A stretch of 64,000 nucleotides of DNA from an uncultured Pseudomonadales bacterium (GCA_943788445.1 CALSQH010000014.1:1-64000); one strand, 5' to 3'. Positions 9,415-19,043 are shown, counted from the stretch's first letter. Made by a program: numbers and translations. The notes: generated by a model not told the origin, from the sequence alone.

Positions 9415-10363
9415 AATACAAATGACCCAACCACTAGACGATGAAATCGACCTGCGAGAGCTCGCAACCGTCATCTGGGCAGGCAAAAAAATCATCCTGT
9501 CCATCAGCAGCCTATTCGCCATAGTCGCAATAATAGTCGTACTGCTAATCCCCAACCAATACCAAGCCACAGCCATCGTCTCCCCAGCCCAAAGTAGCTC
9601 CTCCTCCATGCTAGGCGCCATGGCCTCACAGTTTGGTGGACTCGCCTCATTAGCGGGCATCAACGTTCCCGGCGAAGAGGGTGGAGAAGCCCAAGCCGCC
9701 ATAGAAATAATGCAATCATGGGGCTTTATCGAAAAGTTTATCCAAAGCAACAACCTAGCCGCCGCAGTCTTTGCCGCAGATGGCTGGAACAGAGACACCA
9801 ATCAACTCAGCTATAAAAACAGCCTGTACGACAACCAACAAAAACAATGGGTAAGAAACCCACCCAAAGGAAAAACCATCGAACCCACCAGCTGGGAACT
9901 CTATAAAGAATTTTCCGAACGACTCGCCGTTACAACAGACAGTAAAACCGGCATGGTCTCTATCTCTATCCAGCACTACTCGCCGGTATTAGCCAAACAG
10001 TGGGTCGACCTGTATATCACCAGCATTAACGACTACATGCGCAGCCGAAAACTCGAACAAGCCAATAGCAACATTGAATACCTAGAAGCCCAAATAGATA
10101 AAACCGCCATTGCCGGCATGAAAGAAGTCTTCTATCAAATAGTAGAAGAACAGATGAAAAACAAAATGCTCGCCGAAGCCAGCCACGAATACGCCTTTGT
10201 CACCGTCAGTAAAGCCATGCTGCCAGAGGAAAAGTCCATCCCAAAGCGAGGGCTAATTTGCATCTTAGCGGTACTGCTCGGCGGCATGATATCTGTATTC
10301 GCTGTGTTGGTAATGCACTACAGCAAACAGCCAACCAGCGGCAAAAGAGAAGTAGAAAGCTGA
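9404..10363 (+). CDS. Wzz-family polysaccharide chain-length determinant
   Basis: Inner-membrane polysaccharide co-polymerase that sets the modal length of Wzy-made chains. After a short acidic cytoplasmic N-terminus (DDEIDLRELATVIWAGKK) there is TM1 (IILSISSLFAIVAIIVVLLI, about residues 31-50), a periplasmic region with helical content, and TM2 near the C-terminus (ICILAVLLGGMISVFAVLVM, about residues 285-304). No cytoplasmic tyrosine-kinase domain is present, so it is the Wzz type and not the Wzc type. Length 319 aa is typical. It ends the rmlACDB transcription unit; a 182-bp gap with an ops-like site follows. Confidence 0.88.
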   Translation: MQNEIQMTQPLDDEIDLRELATVIWAGKKIILSISSLFAIVAIIVVLLIPNQYQATAIVSPAQSSSSSMLGAMASQFGGLASLAGINVPGEEGGEAQAAIEIMQSWGFIEKFIQSNNLAAAVFAADGWNRDTNQLSYKNSLYDNQQKQWVRNPPKGKTIEPTSWELYKEFSERLAVTTDSKTGMVSISIQHYSPVLAKQWVDLYITSINDYMRSRKLEQANSNIEYLEAQIDKTAIAGMKEVFYQIVEEQMKNKMLAEASHEYAFVTVSKAMLPEEKSIPKRGLICILAVLLGGMISVFAVLVMHYSKQPTSGKREVES

Positions 10364-10463
10364 TCTAGCGCAAACAGAAAAAAACAAGCCAATTAATCAG
10401 TAAATAAACTGGCAACCTCGAAAGTTTGTACTACTTTTAAAGCATCGTTCAAGGAATGTACGG

Positions 10464-10533
10464 TTGGGCCAAAAATCAGGCCCAAGTCATATAAAAGCAG
10501 GAGCTCATGACAGGCTCCTGCGGTAGCCTGCCA
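10464..10533 (+). promoter_or_regulatory. ops/JUMPstart-like element 1 (RfaH recruitment site) with upstream hairpins
   Basis: The core GCGGTAGC (10520-10527) sits in TCCTGCGGTAGCCTG, matching the E. coli ops consensus GGCGGTAG-NN-T closely. Upstream are two inverted repeats: TTGGGCC (10464-10470) with GGCCCAA (10479-10485), and GCAGGAGC (10497-10504) with GCTCCTGC (10514-10521), the second abutting the ops core. The same 15 bases recur at 25.29 kb, also in a leader. The site lies in the 5' leader of the regulator-gmd-colC-colD operon. RfaH itself is encoded at 1.1 kb. RfaH binding is inference; the sequence match and placement are seen. Confidence 0.8.
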
Positions 10534-10545
10534 GAAGGAAATATC

Positions 10546-10875
10546 ATGATTATGGACACTCAAGAATATTACTACCGCACCCTCAAAATACTGCAAAAAA
10601 CCCCCGAACTCACCCAGCGCCAGATTGCCGAAAAACTCGGTGTCAGTCTTGGTAAAGGCCACTACGTGGTTAAAGCCCTAGTCGATGTTGGCTGCCTGAA
10701 GATTAGAAATTTCCAAAAGTCTGACAATAAGACCGGTTATATGTACATCTTGACCGCTAAAGGCCTTCGCGAGAAAGCGAGGCTGGCCAAGCGGTTTTTG
10801 AAGTACAAGCAGGAAGAGTATAAGCGGTTGCAGAAGGAGATTCGGTCGTTGAAGGGTGAGGTTGAGAAAAACTAA
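10546..10875 (+). CDS. MarR-type winged-helix EPS-associated regulator
   Basis: Small winged-helix DNA-binding protein, 109 aa. A helix-turn-helix region (LTQRQIAEKLGVSLGKGHYV) is followed by a recognition helix and wing (ALVDVGCLKIRNF). The basic, possibly coiled C-terminal helix (KARLAKRFLKYKQEEYKRLQ) ends the protein. It matches what I recall of the MarR-family EPS-associated regulators often found as the first gene of O-antigen/EPS blocks. ATG 10546 is preferred: AGAAGGA (10533-10539) is 6 nt upstream; an in-frame upstream ATG at 10507 lies inside the ops hairpin. It sits directly downstream of ops element 1 and 26 bp before gmd. Its target is unknown. Confidence 0.82.
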   Translation: MIMDTQEYYYRTLKILQKTPELTQRQIAEKLGVSLGKGHYVVKALVDVGCLKIRNFQKSDNKTGYMYILTAKGLREKARLAKRFLKYKQEEYKRLQKEIRSLKGEVEKN

Positions 10876-10901
10876 AACAACAGTTAAGAATGGATTGATT
10901 T

Positions 10902-12029
10902 ATGGCAAGCGGAAAAAAAGTTGCTTTGATAACTGGCATTACAGGTCAGGATGGCTCTTATCTAGCCGAGTTCCTCTTGGAAAGAGGTTATGAGGTTCAT
11001 GGTATAAAGCGACGAGCTTCAATGTTTAATACCCAGCGTATTGATGGGATATTCGAAGATCCACATAAAGAAAATCAAAGTCTAATTTTACACTATGGCG
11101 ATCTGACGGATTCTTCAAACTTAATTAGGATATTAAATCAGGTACAGCCTGATGAGGTTTATAACCTAGGTGCGCAATCACATGTCGCAGTATCATTCGA
11201 GGTTCCGGAATATACGGCTGACGTAGATGCTATGGGTACTTTGCGCTTACTCGAAGCAATAAGATTTCTTGGGTTGACAAATAAAACCAGATTTTATCAG
11301 GCATCTACATCAGAGCTTTATGGGTTAGTCCAGGAAACACCTCAGAAAGAGTCAACACCTTTTTATCCCCGTTCGCCCTATGCTGTAGCCAAGCTATATG
11401 CATATTGGATTGCAGTTAATTATCGAGAATCCTACGGAATGTTCGCATGTAATGGGATTTTGTTTAACCATGAATCGCCCAGACGTGGAGAAACATTTGT
11501 TACCCGAAAGATTACTCGAGGTCTTGCGAATATCGCCCAAGGAATAGAAGAATGTCTTTACCTAGGTAACTTAAATGCGCTGAGAGACTGGGGTCATGCA
11601 AAAGATTATGTAAGGATGCAGTGGCTGATGTTGCAGGCAGATAAGCCTGAAGATTTTGTGATAGCAACAGGAGTTCAATATTCAGTTCGTCAATTTCTTG
11701 AATGGTCTGCGGCAGAATTAGGTATAGGTCTGTGTTTTGAGGGCGAGGGAGAATCTGAATTTGCAGTTGTGTCATCAATAGTTGGTGCAGATGCACCAGC
11801 TCTAAATGTAGGAGATATAATTTGTCGTATAGATCCTCGTTATTATAGGCCTGCCGAAGTTGAGACTCTATTGGGTGATCCGAGTAAAGCAAAGCGAATT
11901 CTTGGTTGGCAACCAAAAGTAACGGTTAAAGAAATGTGTTCCGAAATGGTGAGTGCGGACCTTAATATTGCTAAACGGAACGTACTTTTAAAATCAAATG
12001 GTTTTGAAATTCCGGTCAGTGTTGAGTAG
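10902..12029 (+). CDS. gmd: GDP-mannose 4,6-dehydratase
   Basis: Converts GDP-D-mannose to GDP-4-keto-6-deoxy-D-mannose, the branch point to fucose, colitose, perosamine and related sugars. Seen: Rossmann [19 protein letters not shown] (about residues 8-26), the Gmd-specific [15 protein letters not shown] loop, STSELYG, and YxxxK in [29 protein letters not shown] and the C-terminal [11 protein letters not shown] block are diagnostic of Gmd. 375 aa is full length. The start ATG 10902 lies 26 bp after the regulator. From here on the base composition drops markedly relative to the rml operon upstream. Confidence 0.96.
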   Translation: MASGKKVALITGITGQDGSYLAEFLLERGYEVHGIKRRASMFNTQRIDGIFEDPHKENQSLILHYGDLTDSSNLIRILNQVQPDEVYNLGAQSHVAVSFEVPEYTADVDAMGTLRLLEAIRFLGLTNKTRFYQASTSELYGLVQETPQKESTPFYPRSPYAVAKLYAYWIAVNYRESYGMFACNGILFNHESPRRGETFVTRKITRGLANIAQGIEECLYLGNLNALRDWGHAKDYVRMQWLMLQADKPEDFVIATGVQYSVRQFLEWSAAELGIGLCFEGEGESEFAVVSSIVGADAPALNVGDIICRIDPRYYRPAEVETLLGDPSKAKRILGWQPKVTVKEMCSEMVSADLNIAKRNVLLKSNGFEIPVSVE

Positions 12030-12043
12030 CCAGGAAAGCTTAT

Positions 12044-12967
12044 ATGAGAGTTTTTCTTACTGGTGGAAGCGGCATGGTAGGCCGTAATATTCTTGAACAT
12101 CCTCACTTTAGTAAGCATCAAATCCTGTCTCCTTGTAGTGCGAAATTAGATCTACTAGATCGTGATGCAGTACGTAAAACACTTTCTGTTTGGATGCCCG
12201 ATATAGTGATTCATGCTGCGGGGCGGGTAGGCGGAATTCAGGCAAATATGTCAAACCCCATTGGATTTTTACAGGATAATCTTGATATGGGTGTCAATGT
12301 TATTGCTTCAGCGAACTCTCTAGGAATTCCCAACCTATTAAATCTAAGTAGTTCTTGCATGTATCCGAAGGACGCGTCAAACCCATTAACTGAAAATATG
12401 ATTTTAACGGGCGCATTGGAACCCACCAATGAGGGTTATGCGTTAGCCAAAATTGTAACGACCCGGTTGTGTGAATATATTAGTCGTGAAGATGCGAACA
12501 AAAACTATAAGACAGTTATTCCATGCAATCTCTACGGTCCTTACGACAAGTATGACCCTTCCAATTCTCATATGATCCCTGCAGTTATTCACAAACTTCA
12601 TGAAGCAAAAGAAAATGGGGTAAAGATTGTTGATATATGGGGGGATGGTGAGGCAAGGCGAGAGTTTATGTCTGCTAGAGACCTTGCTGAATTTATATGT
12701 TATTCGATCGACCACTATCAAAATATGCCACAGAATCTAAATGTTGGATTTGGTATGGACTATTCGATTCAAGAATATTATCAAGCCATCGCATCTGTCG
12801 TTGGGTATAAAGGAACATTCCAGTATGACACATCCAAGCCGGTGGGTATGAAACAGAAGTTGATGGATGATAGTGGGTTAAATGGTTTTGGTTGGCGCCC
12901 TAAGATATCTCTAAAAGACGGGCTTATTGATGCATACCAATTTTATAAGGATAAAAAATTAAAGTGA
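12044..12967 (+). CDS. colC: GDP-L-colitose synthase or GDP-L-fucose synthase (ColC/Fcl family)
   Basis: Bifunctional 3,5- or 5-epimerase/4-reductase of the GMER family acting on GDP-4-keto-6-deoxy sugars. Seen: N-terminal GGSGMVGRNI, AAGRVGGIQAN, SSCMYP, the YxxxK of EPTNEGYALAKI (about residues 127-138), NLYGPYDKY, SNSHMIPAV and WGDGEARREFM. 307 aa is close to family length. The family covers both Fcl (fucose) and ColC (colitose). The adjacent gene is ColD-like, which favours ColC; if that gene is truly dead, Fcl-type fucose synthesis would be the fallback role. Start ATG 12044 has AGGAAAG upstream. It overlaps the next gene by 4 nt. Confidence 0.75.
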   Translation: MRVFLTGGSGMVGRNILEHPHFSKHQILSPCSAKLDLLDRDAVRKTLSVWMPDIVIHAAGRVGGIQANMSNPIGFLQDNLDMGVNVIASANSLGIPNLLNLSSSCMYPKDASNPLTENMILTGALEPTNEGYALAKIVTTRLCEYISREDANKNYKTVIPCNLYGPYDKYDPSNSHMIPAVIHKLHEAKENGVKIVDIWGDGEARREFMSARDLAEFICYSIDHYQNMPQNLNVGFGMDYSIQEYYQAIASVVGYKGTFQYDTSKPVGMKQKLMDDSGLNGFGWRPKISLKDGLIDAYQFYKDKKLK

Positions 12968-14144
12968 GTTATCAGCTAGCTTCAAGTACATGGGACTCTA
13001 AAGAAATTGACGCTATTCATCGGGTGATCGAATCAGATAGATACACAATGGGTGAAGAGGTGGCCGCATATGAACGTGCTTTTTCAAGTTATTGTGGCTC
13101 ACGTTACTCCGTGATGGTGAGCTCAGGATCAACTGCTAACTTACTTATGATAGCGGCAATGTTTTTCACAAAGGATAAAAGTCGTCAATTGAAACGCGGG
13201 GATGAGGTAATTGTTCCGGCAGTATCTTGGTCGACTACATATTTTCCACTTCAGCAATATGGCTTAAAGGTAAAGTTTGTTGATATTAATAGACATACAT
13301 TAAATATAGACCTTGAGAAGCTTGAATTAGCCATTACAGAAGATACTAGAGCAATTTTGGCTGTGAACCTTCTAGGAAATCCTAATGATTTTGAAGCAAT
13401 ACGGAAAATTATAGGTAATCGAAATATTACTTTACTTGAAGATAATTGCGAATCACTTGGTGCAACATTTAATGGGCAGCAAGCAGGAACATTTGGGCTT
13501 ATGGGGACATTTAGCTCATTTTTTAGTCACCATATAGCGACAATGGAAGGTGGCTGTATCGTTACTGACGATGAAGAAATTTATCATATTCTTTTGGCTT
13601 TAAGGGCGCATGGGTGGACAAGAGATCTTCCAAAAGAAAACCTAGTGTCCGGCCAAAAAAGTGAAGACCAGTTTGAGGAATCATTCAAATTTGTGTTGCC
13701 TGGCTATAACGCAAGGCCATTGGAAATGAGTGGTGCAATTGGTCGTGAACAATTAAAGAAACTGCCTGATTTTATTATTCAAAGGCGTAAAAATGCAGAT
13801 GTTTTTACAAGTCTACTATCTAGCCACCCCTATATAGATATTCAGCAAGAGCTAGGTGAGAGTAGCTGGTTCGGGTTTTCAATGGTGCTGAATGAAAATA
13901 GTCCCATTTCACGGACTAAATTGGTTGAATTATTGAAGAAAAAAAATATAGATTGCCGTCCGATCGTAACAGGTAATTTCCTAAAGAATACTGAGGTATT
14001 AAAACACTTTAATTATGAAGTGGGGGGGTGGTGTAGCGAACGCTGAGTATATTGATAAGCATGGCTTATTTGTAAGGTAATCATCATGTGGACATATCCC
14101 ATAATATTGAATATTTGAATTCGATAATACGTGAAAAATTATAA
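12964..14144 (+). pseudogene. colD: ColD-like GDP-4-keto-6-deoxymannose 3-dehydratase, frameshifted near 3' end
   Basis: Fold-type I PLP enzyme of the DegT/AHBA family. The usual PLP-binding lysine is replaced: at residues 187-194 the sequence is FSHHIATM, so His189 stands where aminotransferases have Lys. That is the hallmark of ColD (His188 in E. coli), which removes the C3 hydroxyl with PLP and glutamate. LEDNCESLGA carries the PLP-ring Asp160. The uninterrupted frame ends at 14046 (360 aa). Dropping one G from a G7 run (14022-14028) and one A at 14074-14075 restores VANAEYIDKHGLFV, then GNHHVDISHNIEYLNSI, to a TAA at 14142-14144. That gives 392 aa, close to ColD length (388). GTG start, overlapping the previous gene. 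Two insertions in 50 bp mean inactivation or sequence error. Confidence 0.8.
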
Positions 14145-14303
14145 AGCAAGAGCTTTGCATTATTGAAAAATAAATTAATCCATCAATCTTTAGGAATAAA
14201 ATAGACAGTAAAAATGGAAGTTAAGGTTAAATGATGTTTAGTACCTTTAAGTTAGGACTAGATTTTATGTGTTTTGCTAAATAATGAGTAGAAATAAAAT
14301 CAG

Positions 14304-15638
14304 ATGAAAGTGTTTTTTTGGCTAGCGATAATAGTAATGCCTTTAGATAGTTTTCCTCTATTTCCAATAGAAACGGTCAACAGGCCACTTTCAGTATTCT
14401 TTCTAATAGGTTATCTAACGACACTCTATATTAAGCGGGAATCAATTAGCAAAATCGGAATAAAATATATTCTCACAGTGTCAGTGATATTATGTGTTAG
14501 CATTATTCTTTGGTTGAATGGATTTGTAGAAAAGTCAATTATATATAAAACATTGCTACATTATTTTATTGTTATTATTTATGGTTTGTCATGCATTGAA
14601 TTTTTCAAGTCATCAAGCTTTAGATATGATGAATTCGATGCTGGGATGCGGGGAGTTTTTTTATTTTTAAGTTTGATTATTATCCCTGTAAGCGTAATAC
14701 AGTTGTTCGGACGACTAGATATATTTCCACCGTCAGTAGTTGAAAATATAACCAGTTTATTTTCATACAGGAACGTAGAAGATAGAATTCAGGGTATATC
14801 GGGTGAGGCAGCCCAGAGTTTTCGATTTATATTCCTCTTCCTCATTTTCTATATCGCTAAATTAAAAATTAATATAACAGTTTTTATTATTTATTTTCTT
14901 TTGTTGATATTTAGTGGTTCAACATTTTCTATTATATTGCTCCTATTGACGGGCCTTATATATATATTATTGTCAGTGGGCTCTTTCTTCACATTAAGAA
15001 ACATTTTTTTAGTCTGCGTATTAGGAATTATTTTTGTTGGATCTTTCCAGATATTCCTGAAATTTTCAAACGACTATACTTTGAGCAAGATCGAAATAAT
15101 AACACAGCTTTTGAGAAATCCATCTGAGGCGGTTATTCTGTTGGAAGAATTCTCTGATGGAAGTGCTTTTGTAAGGCTAGTTAACCCAATTATTGGCTTT
15201 ATAATTTTTTGGGATTCTAGCTTTATTGGTGTTGGAGCTAATTCATATCATTATTATTACTATCCCATTATTGAGCAGTACTTTCCATTTGCAGTTAATT
15301 TTTCGTCGGTTGCCGCAGTAGGGTCGGCTGAGGAAATAATCACCGCTAAGTCAATGATATCGAAAGTTTCTGCAGAATTTGGGTTGGTTGGTTTGCTTGT
15401 TGTCTTCGTACTGTTTGGTAAATCATATTATATTTTAAAGACATCCGTTAAGTATTCTGATAAATATTCTTTCATTAAAAATAAAGCTCTCTTTAGCTAT
15501 TTGATTGTTTTATTCTGTTTTACGGAAAGCTACATCTATTTTCCATTCTTTATAGTCTTAAGTTATTTCTTAATTTCACTCCCAAAACTAAAAGATTTAC
15601 AAGCCATAAATACAATGAAAAATAATCCATGTTTCTAA
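14304..15638 (+). CDS. Wzy-like O-antigen polymerase, block 1
   Basis: Integral membrane protein of 444 aa with roughly ten to twelve hydrophobic segments from the N-terminus (VFFWLAIIVMPLDSFPLFPI) to the C-terminus. It has large polar loops and very low sequence conservation, as usual for Wzy. The late loop GSAEEIITAKSMISKVSAEFGLVG is the kind of region before the last helices in Wzy proteins. It lies directly before a Wzx gene with a 10-bp overlap, the usual Wzx/Wzy pairing. Very AT-rich. The 159 bp between the restored colD stop and this start shows no clear terminator; the ribosome site is weak. Function is inferred from topology and context. Confidence 0.7.
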   Translation: MKVFFWLAIIVMPLDSFPLFPIETVNRPLSVFFLIGYLTTLYIKRESISKIGIKYILTVSVILCVSIILWLNGFVEKSIIYKTLLHYFIVIIYGLSCIEFFKSSSFRYDEFDAGMRGVFLFLSLIIIPVSVIQLFGRLDIFPPSVVENITSLFSYRNVEDRIQGISGEAAQSFRFIFLFLIFYIAKLKINITVFIIYFLLLIFSGSTFSIILLLLTGLIYILLSVGSFFTLRNIFLVCVLGIIFVGSFQIFLKFSNDYTLSKIEIITQLLRNPSEAVILLEEFSDGSAFVRLVNPIIGFIIFWDSSFIGVGANSYHYYYYPIIEQYFPFAVNFSSVAAVGSAEEIITAKSMISKVSAEFGLVGLLVVFVLFGKSYYILKTSVKYSDKYSFIKNKALFSYLIVLFCFTESYIYFPFFIVLSYFLISLPKLKDLQAINTMKNNPCF

Positions 15639-16871
15639 AACAATCAATAATTTCGCTTCTAGCGAAGCTAGGAACAATGGCATGCTTATTTGTGATTAAT
15701 GGGCGTCTTTTTCGTTCAATGAGTCTCAATGATTTTGGGTTGTGGTCGCTTGGGTTTGGGTTGATCCCTTTTATGATGTTATTTGATTTTGGTATAGGTT
15801 ATTGGTTTCAAAACCAAGTGTTAAGACCTGCAATTGGTAAAGTTAATAGAGCCTTGCTTTTCTTTGGGGTTGTAGGTGTTCAGCTCGTTTTAGCTATTTG
15901 TTTAATATCTACGTTTACTTTTATAAGTCTTTTTTTTGCATTATCCATTCCTGGTGGATTTATCTACTTTGTTTATCTTATTTCTATGGCTGGGCTTCTT
16001 AGCGTAAGCGACAGATATTTAGCATCTCAAGGTTACAATCATATTCAAGAACTACAGCAATTTGTAATATTTTTGTTATTTACTCTTTCACTTTTTAGCT
16101 CTGTAAGTGATGCTCTTCTAGTGGATGCTGAGGGGCTAGCTTTATTATTTTTATGTATATACATTATTGTGAAAGGAACTGTATTGTTGAGTGTGGCTTT
16201 TTTTCAGGCTAAGGTTATTGACCCCTTATGTGACTTTGAAATATCTATTGAAAGGTTCTTCTTTTTCCTAAAAAAGGGTAAGGGTTTTTTTTTCTGCACA
16301 AGTATGGGCGCTTTTCTTTTATAACATTGACCGATACATGGTAGCTAAAATCTACGGAGCATCAGAAGTTGCTCTATATGAACCGGTATATCGATATTGT
16401 TCGATCATATTGGCCCTTTCAATGGTCTTTTACAGGCCTCTTTGGTCTGATCTTACTAGAAGTAATTTAAAATGGGTTGCCTATCTGAAATCGGTTTCAA
16501 GGCTCATAAAAATTAGCGGTTTATCTTTTTTGCTTCTGGCGATTATGATGGTTCTAGTTTCTAAAATTGCTCTAATGGTTTGGTTAGGTTCAGGATTTGA
16601 ATTTTCCTTGAGTAATTTAGTGTTGATTATGTCTAATACGATACTTTGTGTATTTATTGTTCTTATTAGTTTTATTCTAAACGGGATGGATAAGCCCAAG
16701 GCTCAAAGTGTAGGTTTTACTGCTGCTATATCCGTTAAGTTATCTGGAATGATCTGGCTCCTATTTGTTGGTACAAATAAAATCTCAGACTATCTTTCGG
16801 TGTCTTTAGCCGCAACAGTAGTATGTCTCTTAATCATGATTAAAGCGTTGCAAGATAATAAATATGCTTAA
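15629..16871 (+). pseudogene. Wzx-type flippase, interrupted by a +1 frameshift in a T9 run
   Basis: Polytopic MATE/MOP-superfamily lipid-linked oligosaccharide flippase. The first frame runs to 16324 (231 aa) and a second continues from about 16296 to 16871. Skipping one T of the T9 tract (16285-16293) reads KGKGFFFA-QVWALFFYNIDRYMV, the strongly conserved Wzx loop before the seventh helix, and gives one 413-aa protein, normal for Wzx. Without correction the product stops after about six helices and would be inactive. T9 tracts are known sites for replication and transcriptional slippage, so a mix of products is possible; an artefact is also possible. It overlaps the Wzy gene by 10 bp and the GT2 gene by 8 bp. 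Confidence 0.8.
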
Positions 16872-17685
16872 ACTATCAATTGTTACCGTTTGTTATAATG
16901 ATGCAGATGGCCTCTATTACACCCTAAAGAGCATTTCAAATGCTGTACAGATTGTTTCTGGTCATCAAATAGAGCTTATAGTTATTGATGGAGGTTCTAA
17001 GGATGGCACCTGTGATGTACTAGATGAGTGGGAATCTCTTATTGATATTGTTGTGTCTGAGCCAGATGATGGGCTTTATGATGCAATGAATAAAGGATTG
17101 AGTTTAGCTCACGGTGAGCACTTGATGTTTGTAAATGCGGGGGATGGTCTTCTTTTAGAGGGTTTATCTGATGTACTTAAGTCTATTAAATCTAACATTA
17201 CTTACTGCTCTAGGGTAAGCGTTATAAGTGAGTTGCGAGAAAATAAATGGGTCTTTCCTAATGCTTCAGTAAATTTTGAAAATTTTAGTAATTGGAGTTT
17301 GACTCATGCTGTAAATCTTCAAGGCTGTTTTTTCCCTAAGGCGTTTTACCAGTCCTTTAAACTTGATCAACGAAATTTTAGCATTTCGGCTGATATGAAA
17401 TTTATAGCTCAAGCAAGAGACACTACTGGCCTTCAGTTTATAGATGTTATTAGTGGCGAATTTTTCCTTGGTGGAGTTTCGAATAATTATGCGAAATTTA
17501 GTCATGCTCTTAATCATTCTTATGAAGCGTCTACAATCAATTGCGATTATTACAGAGGAAATAGACTGAGAGTTTTCATCAAAATACATACAACTTTGAA
17601 ATTTCTTATGAAGTTCTTTGTCGCTAGAAGCTTTGGTGTCCAATGTCTGCGAAAGTTATCCGGTTTCTATAATGTTAAACGCTAA
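16864..17685 (+). CDS. Family 2 glycosyltransferase (WcaE/WcaA-like)
   Basis: GT-A fold glycosyltransferase of 273 aa, expected at the cytoplasmic face of the inner membrane adding a sugar to the lipid-linked O-unit. Seen: N-terminal LSIVTVCYNDADGLYYTLKS, nucleotide-binding VIDGGSKDGTCDVL, PDDGLYDAMNKGLSLAHGE, and FVNAGDGL in the position of the DxD region. The DGLYDAMNKG block is typical of the WcaE/PssE-type group. Donor and acceptor cannot be read from sequence. Starts inside the end of the Wzx frame. Confidence 0.85.
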   Translation: MLKLSIVTVCYNDADGLYYTLKSISNAVQIVSGHQIELIVIDGGSKDGTCDVLDEWESLIDIVVSEPDDGLYDAMNKGLSLAHGEHLMFVNAGDGLLLEGLSDVLKSIKSNITYCSRVSVISELRENKWVFPNASVNFENFSNWSLTHAVNLQGCFFPKAFYQSFKLDQRNFSISADMKFIAQARDTTGLQFIDVISGEFFLGGVSNNYAKFSHALNHSYEASTINCDYYRGNRLRVFIKIHTTLKFLMKFFVARSFGVQCLRKLSGFYNVKR

Positions 17686-17702
17686 GTAAATTCAGGTTGA
17701 AA

Positions 17703-19001
17703 ATGGAATTTCTTTTTAAATATATTTATCTTTTCGGTATATGGTTTCAAAACCGTCAAATATTTTCAGTTTGGCGGCAATTACGTTTTTCTGAATTCCA
17801 TAGTGATGCAGAATTATCTGATCTTCAAAATTCTAGATTAACGAAACTTCTTGATCATGCTAAGAATTCAACTTCCTACTATGCCTATTCTTTTAGAGAT
17901 ATTGATATTAAAGATATAGATATATCGAATATTTCAGAGCTTCCAATCCTTAAAAAATCTGATTTACGCGAAAATCAAAGTCAATGTTCTTCTGACAGAT
18001 TTAAAATTAAAAATTGTATTTTATCTGAAACCTCCGGAACTTCTGGTCATCCTTTCATTTTCTATAGAGATAAGAGTTGGGATGCTTCTCATAGAGCAGC
18101 TATATACCGTGGCCTTAAAAGTCATGGTGTATCTCCTTGGGAGAAAAGCCTTTATGTATGGGGCTTCATTTTTACACCCTTCAATAAAATAAAAACTAGG
18201 ACTTTGGATTTCATTCAGAATCGTTTCCGAATATTTCAATTTGATGATGTGAGCCTAAAAAAAGCTGAAAGAAAACTACCGAGTTGCATTTATATCGAAG
18301 GTTATTCATCGGTATTAAATGCTCTATCAGTTAGTATTTTAAGTAATGATAGGTGTTTTCATAATATACAAATGGTTAAGGCTACCTCTGAAAAAATTTA
18401 TGGTGATTATGAGGAAAATATAAAGCAAGCTTTTGGTTGTAAAGTTGTAAGTGAGTATGGTTCAGCTGAAACAGGAATAATAGCATTTTCATGTCCACAG
18501 GGAGTTATGCATGTCATTCGAGAAAATGTAATTTTGGAGGTTGAGGATAATCGCGCAATTGTTACAAATCTGCATTCTTTCTCTATGCCTATTATACGTT
18601 ATGAGCTAGGTGATTATATTGAGGTCCAAGATAATTATAAGTGTAATTGCGGTCGTCATGGGCAGGTTGTGCTTTCAATATCGGGAAGGGTTGGATCCAA
18701 TATTAAGGGTCAAAGAAAGACATTTCCGTCCCTTACTTTGTATTATATCTTCAAAGATTTAGCTATTAGTGAGTCGATTAAGCTTTCTTACCAGGGGGTT
18801 CAAGATGTCTCAGGTCAATTGATCATTAATATATTTTCTGATATTCCTGATGAAAAAAAATCAATCATAAGCGGAAAGATTTTGTTGATTTGTGATAAAT
18901 ATTTTAAACAGGATGTTTCTTGTTCAGTTCAGTTTGTTAGACTAGATATTAATACTTCTAAACTAGTGGATTTTGTAAGTAATTTAGATAACCAATTTTA
19001 G
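17703..19001 (+). CDS. CapK/PaaK-like adenylate-forming family protein
   Basis: Member of the phenylacetate-CoA ligase-like (PaaK/CapK) ANL group, frequently found in capsule and O-antigen loci and of unclear role there. Seen: the phosphate-loop-like SETSGTSGHPFIFYRD (about residues 110-125), SEYGSAETGIIAF (ATP/adenylate motif), YELGDYIEV and the Cys-rich CNCGRHGQVV near residue 320, as in PaaK proteins. 432 aa from ATG 17703 (AGG at 17694-17696, 6 nt gap); an in-frame TTG at 17697 is less likely. Activation of an acyl or amino-acid substituent for glycan decoration is a plausible inference only. Confidence 0.75.
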   Translation: MEFLFKYIYLFGIWFQNRQIFSVWRQLRFSEFHSDAELSDLQNSRLTKLLDHAKNSTSYYAYSFRDIDIKDIDISNISELPILKKSDLRENQSQCSSDRFKIKNCILSETSGTSGHPFIFYRDKSWDASHRAAIYRGLKSHGVSPWEKSLYVWGFIFTPFNKIKTRTLDFIQNRFRIFQFDDVSLKKAERKLPSCIYIEGYSSVLNALSVSILSNDRCFHNIQMVKATSEKIYGDYEENIKQAFGCKVVSEYGSAETGIIAFSCPQGVMHVIRENVILEVEDNRAIVTNLHSFSMPIIRYELGDYIEVQDNYKCNCGRHGQVVLSISGRVGSNIKGQRKTFPSLTLYYIFKDLAISESIKLSYQGVQDVSGQLIINIFSDIPDEKKSIISGKILLICDKYFKQDVSCSVQFVRLDINTSKLVDFVSNLDNQF

Positions 19002-19043
19002 TTAATTTCAACATATTATCTCCAAGATGGAAACTTATTTAAC

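Noticed and set aside
11512..11916. 134-residue open frame antisense to gmd
   Set aside because: Leu/Gln/Tyr-rich composition mirrors gmd codon bias on the opposite strand; no start context and gmd is certain.
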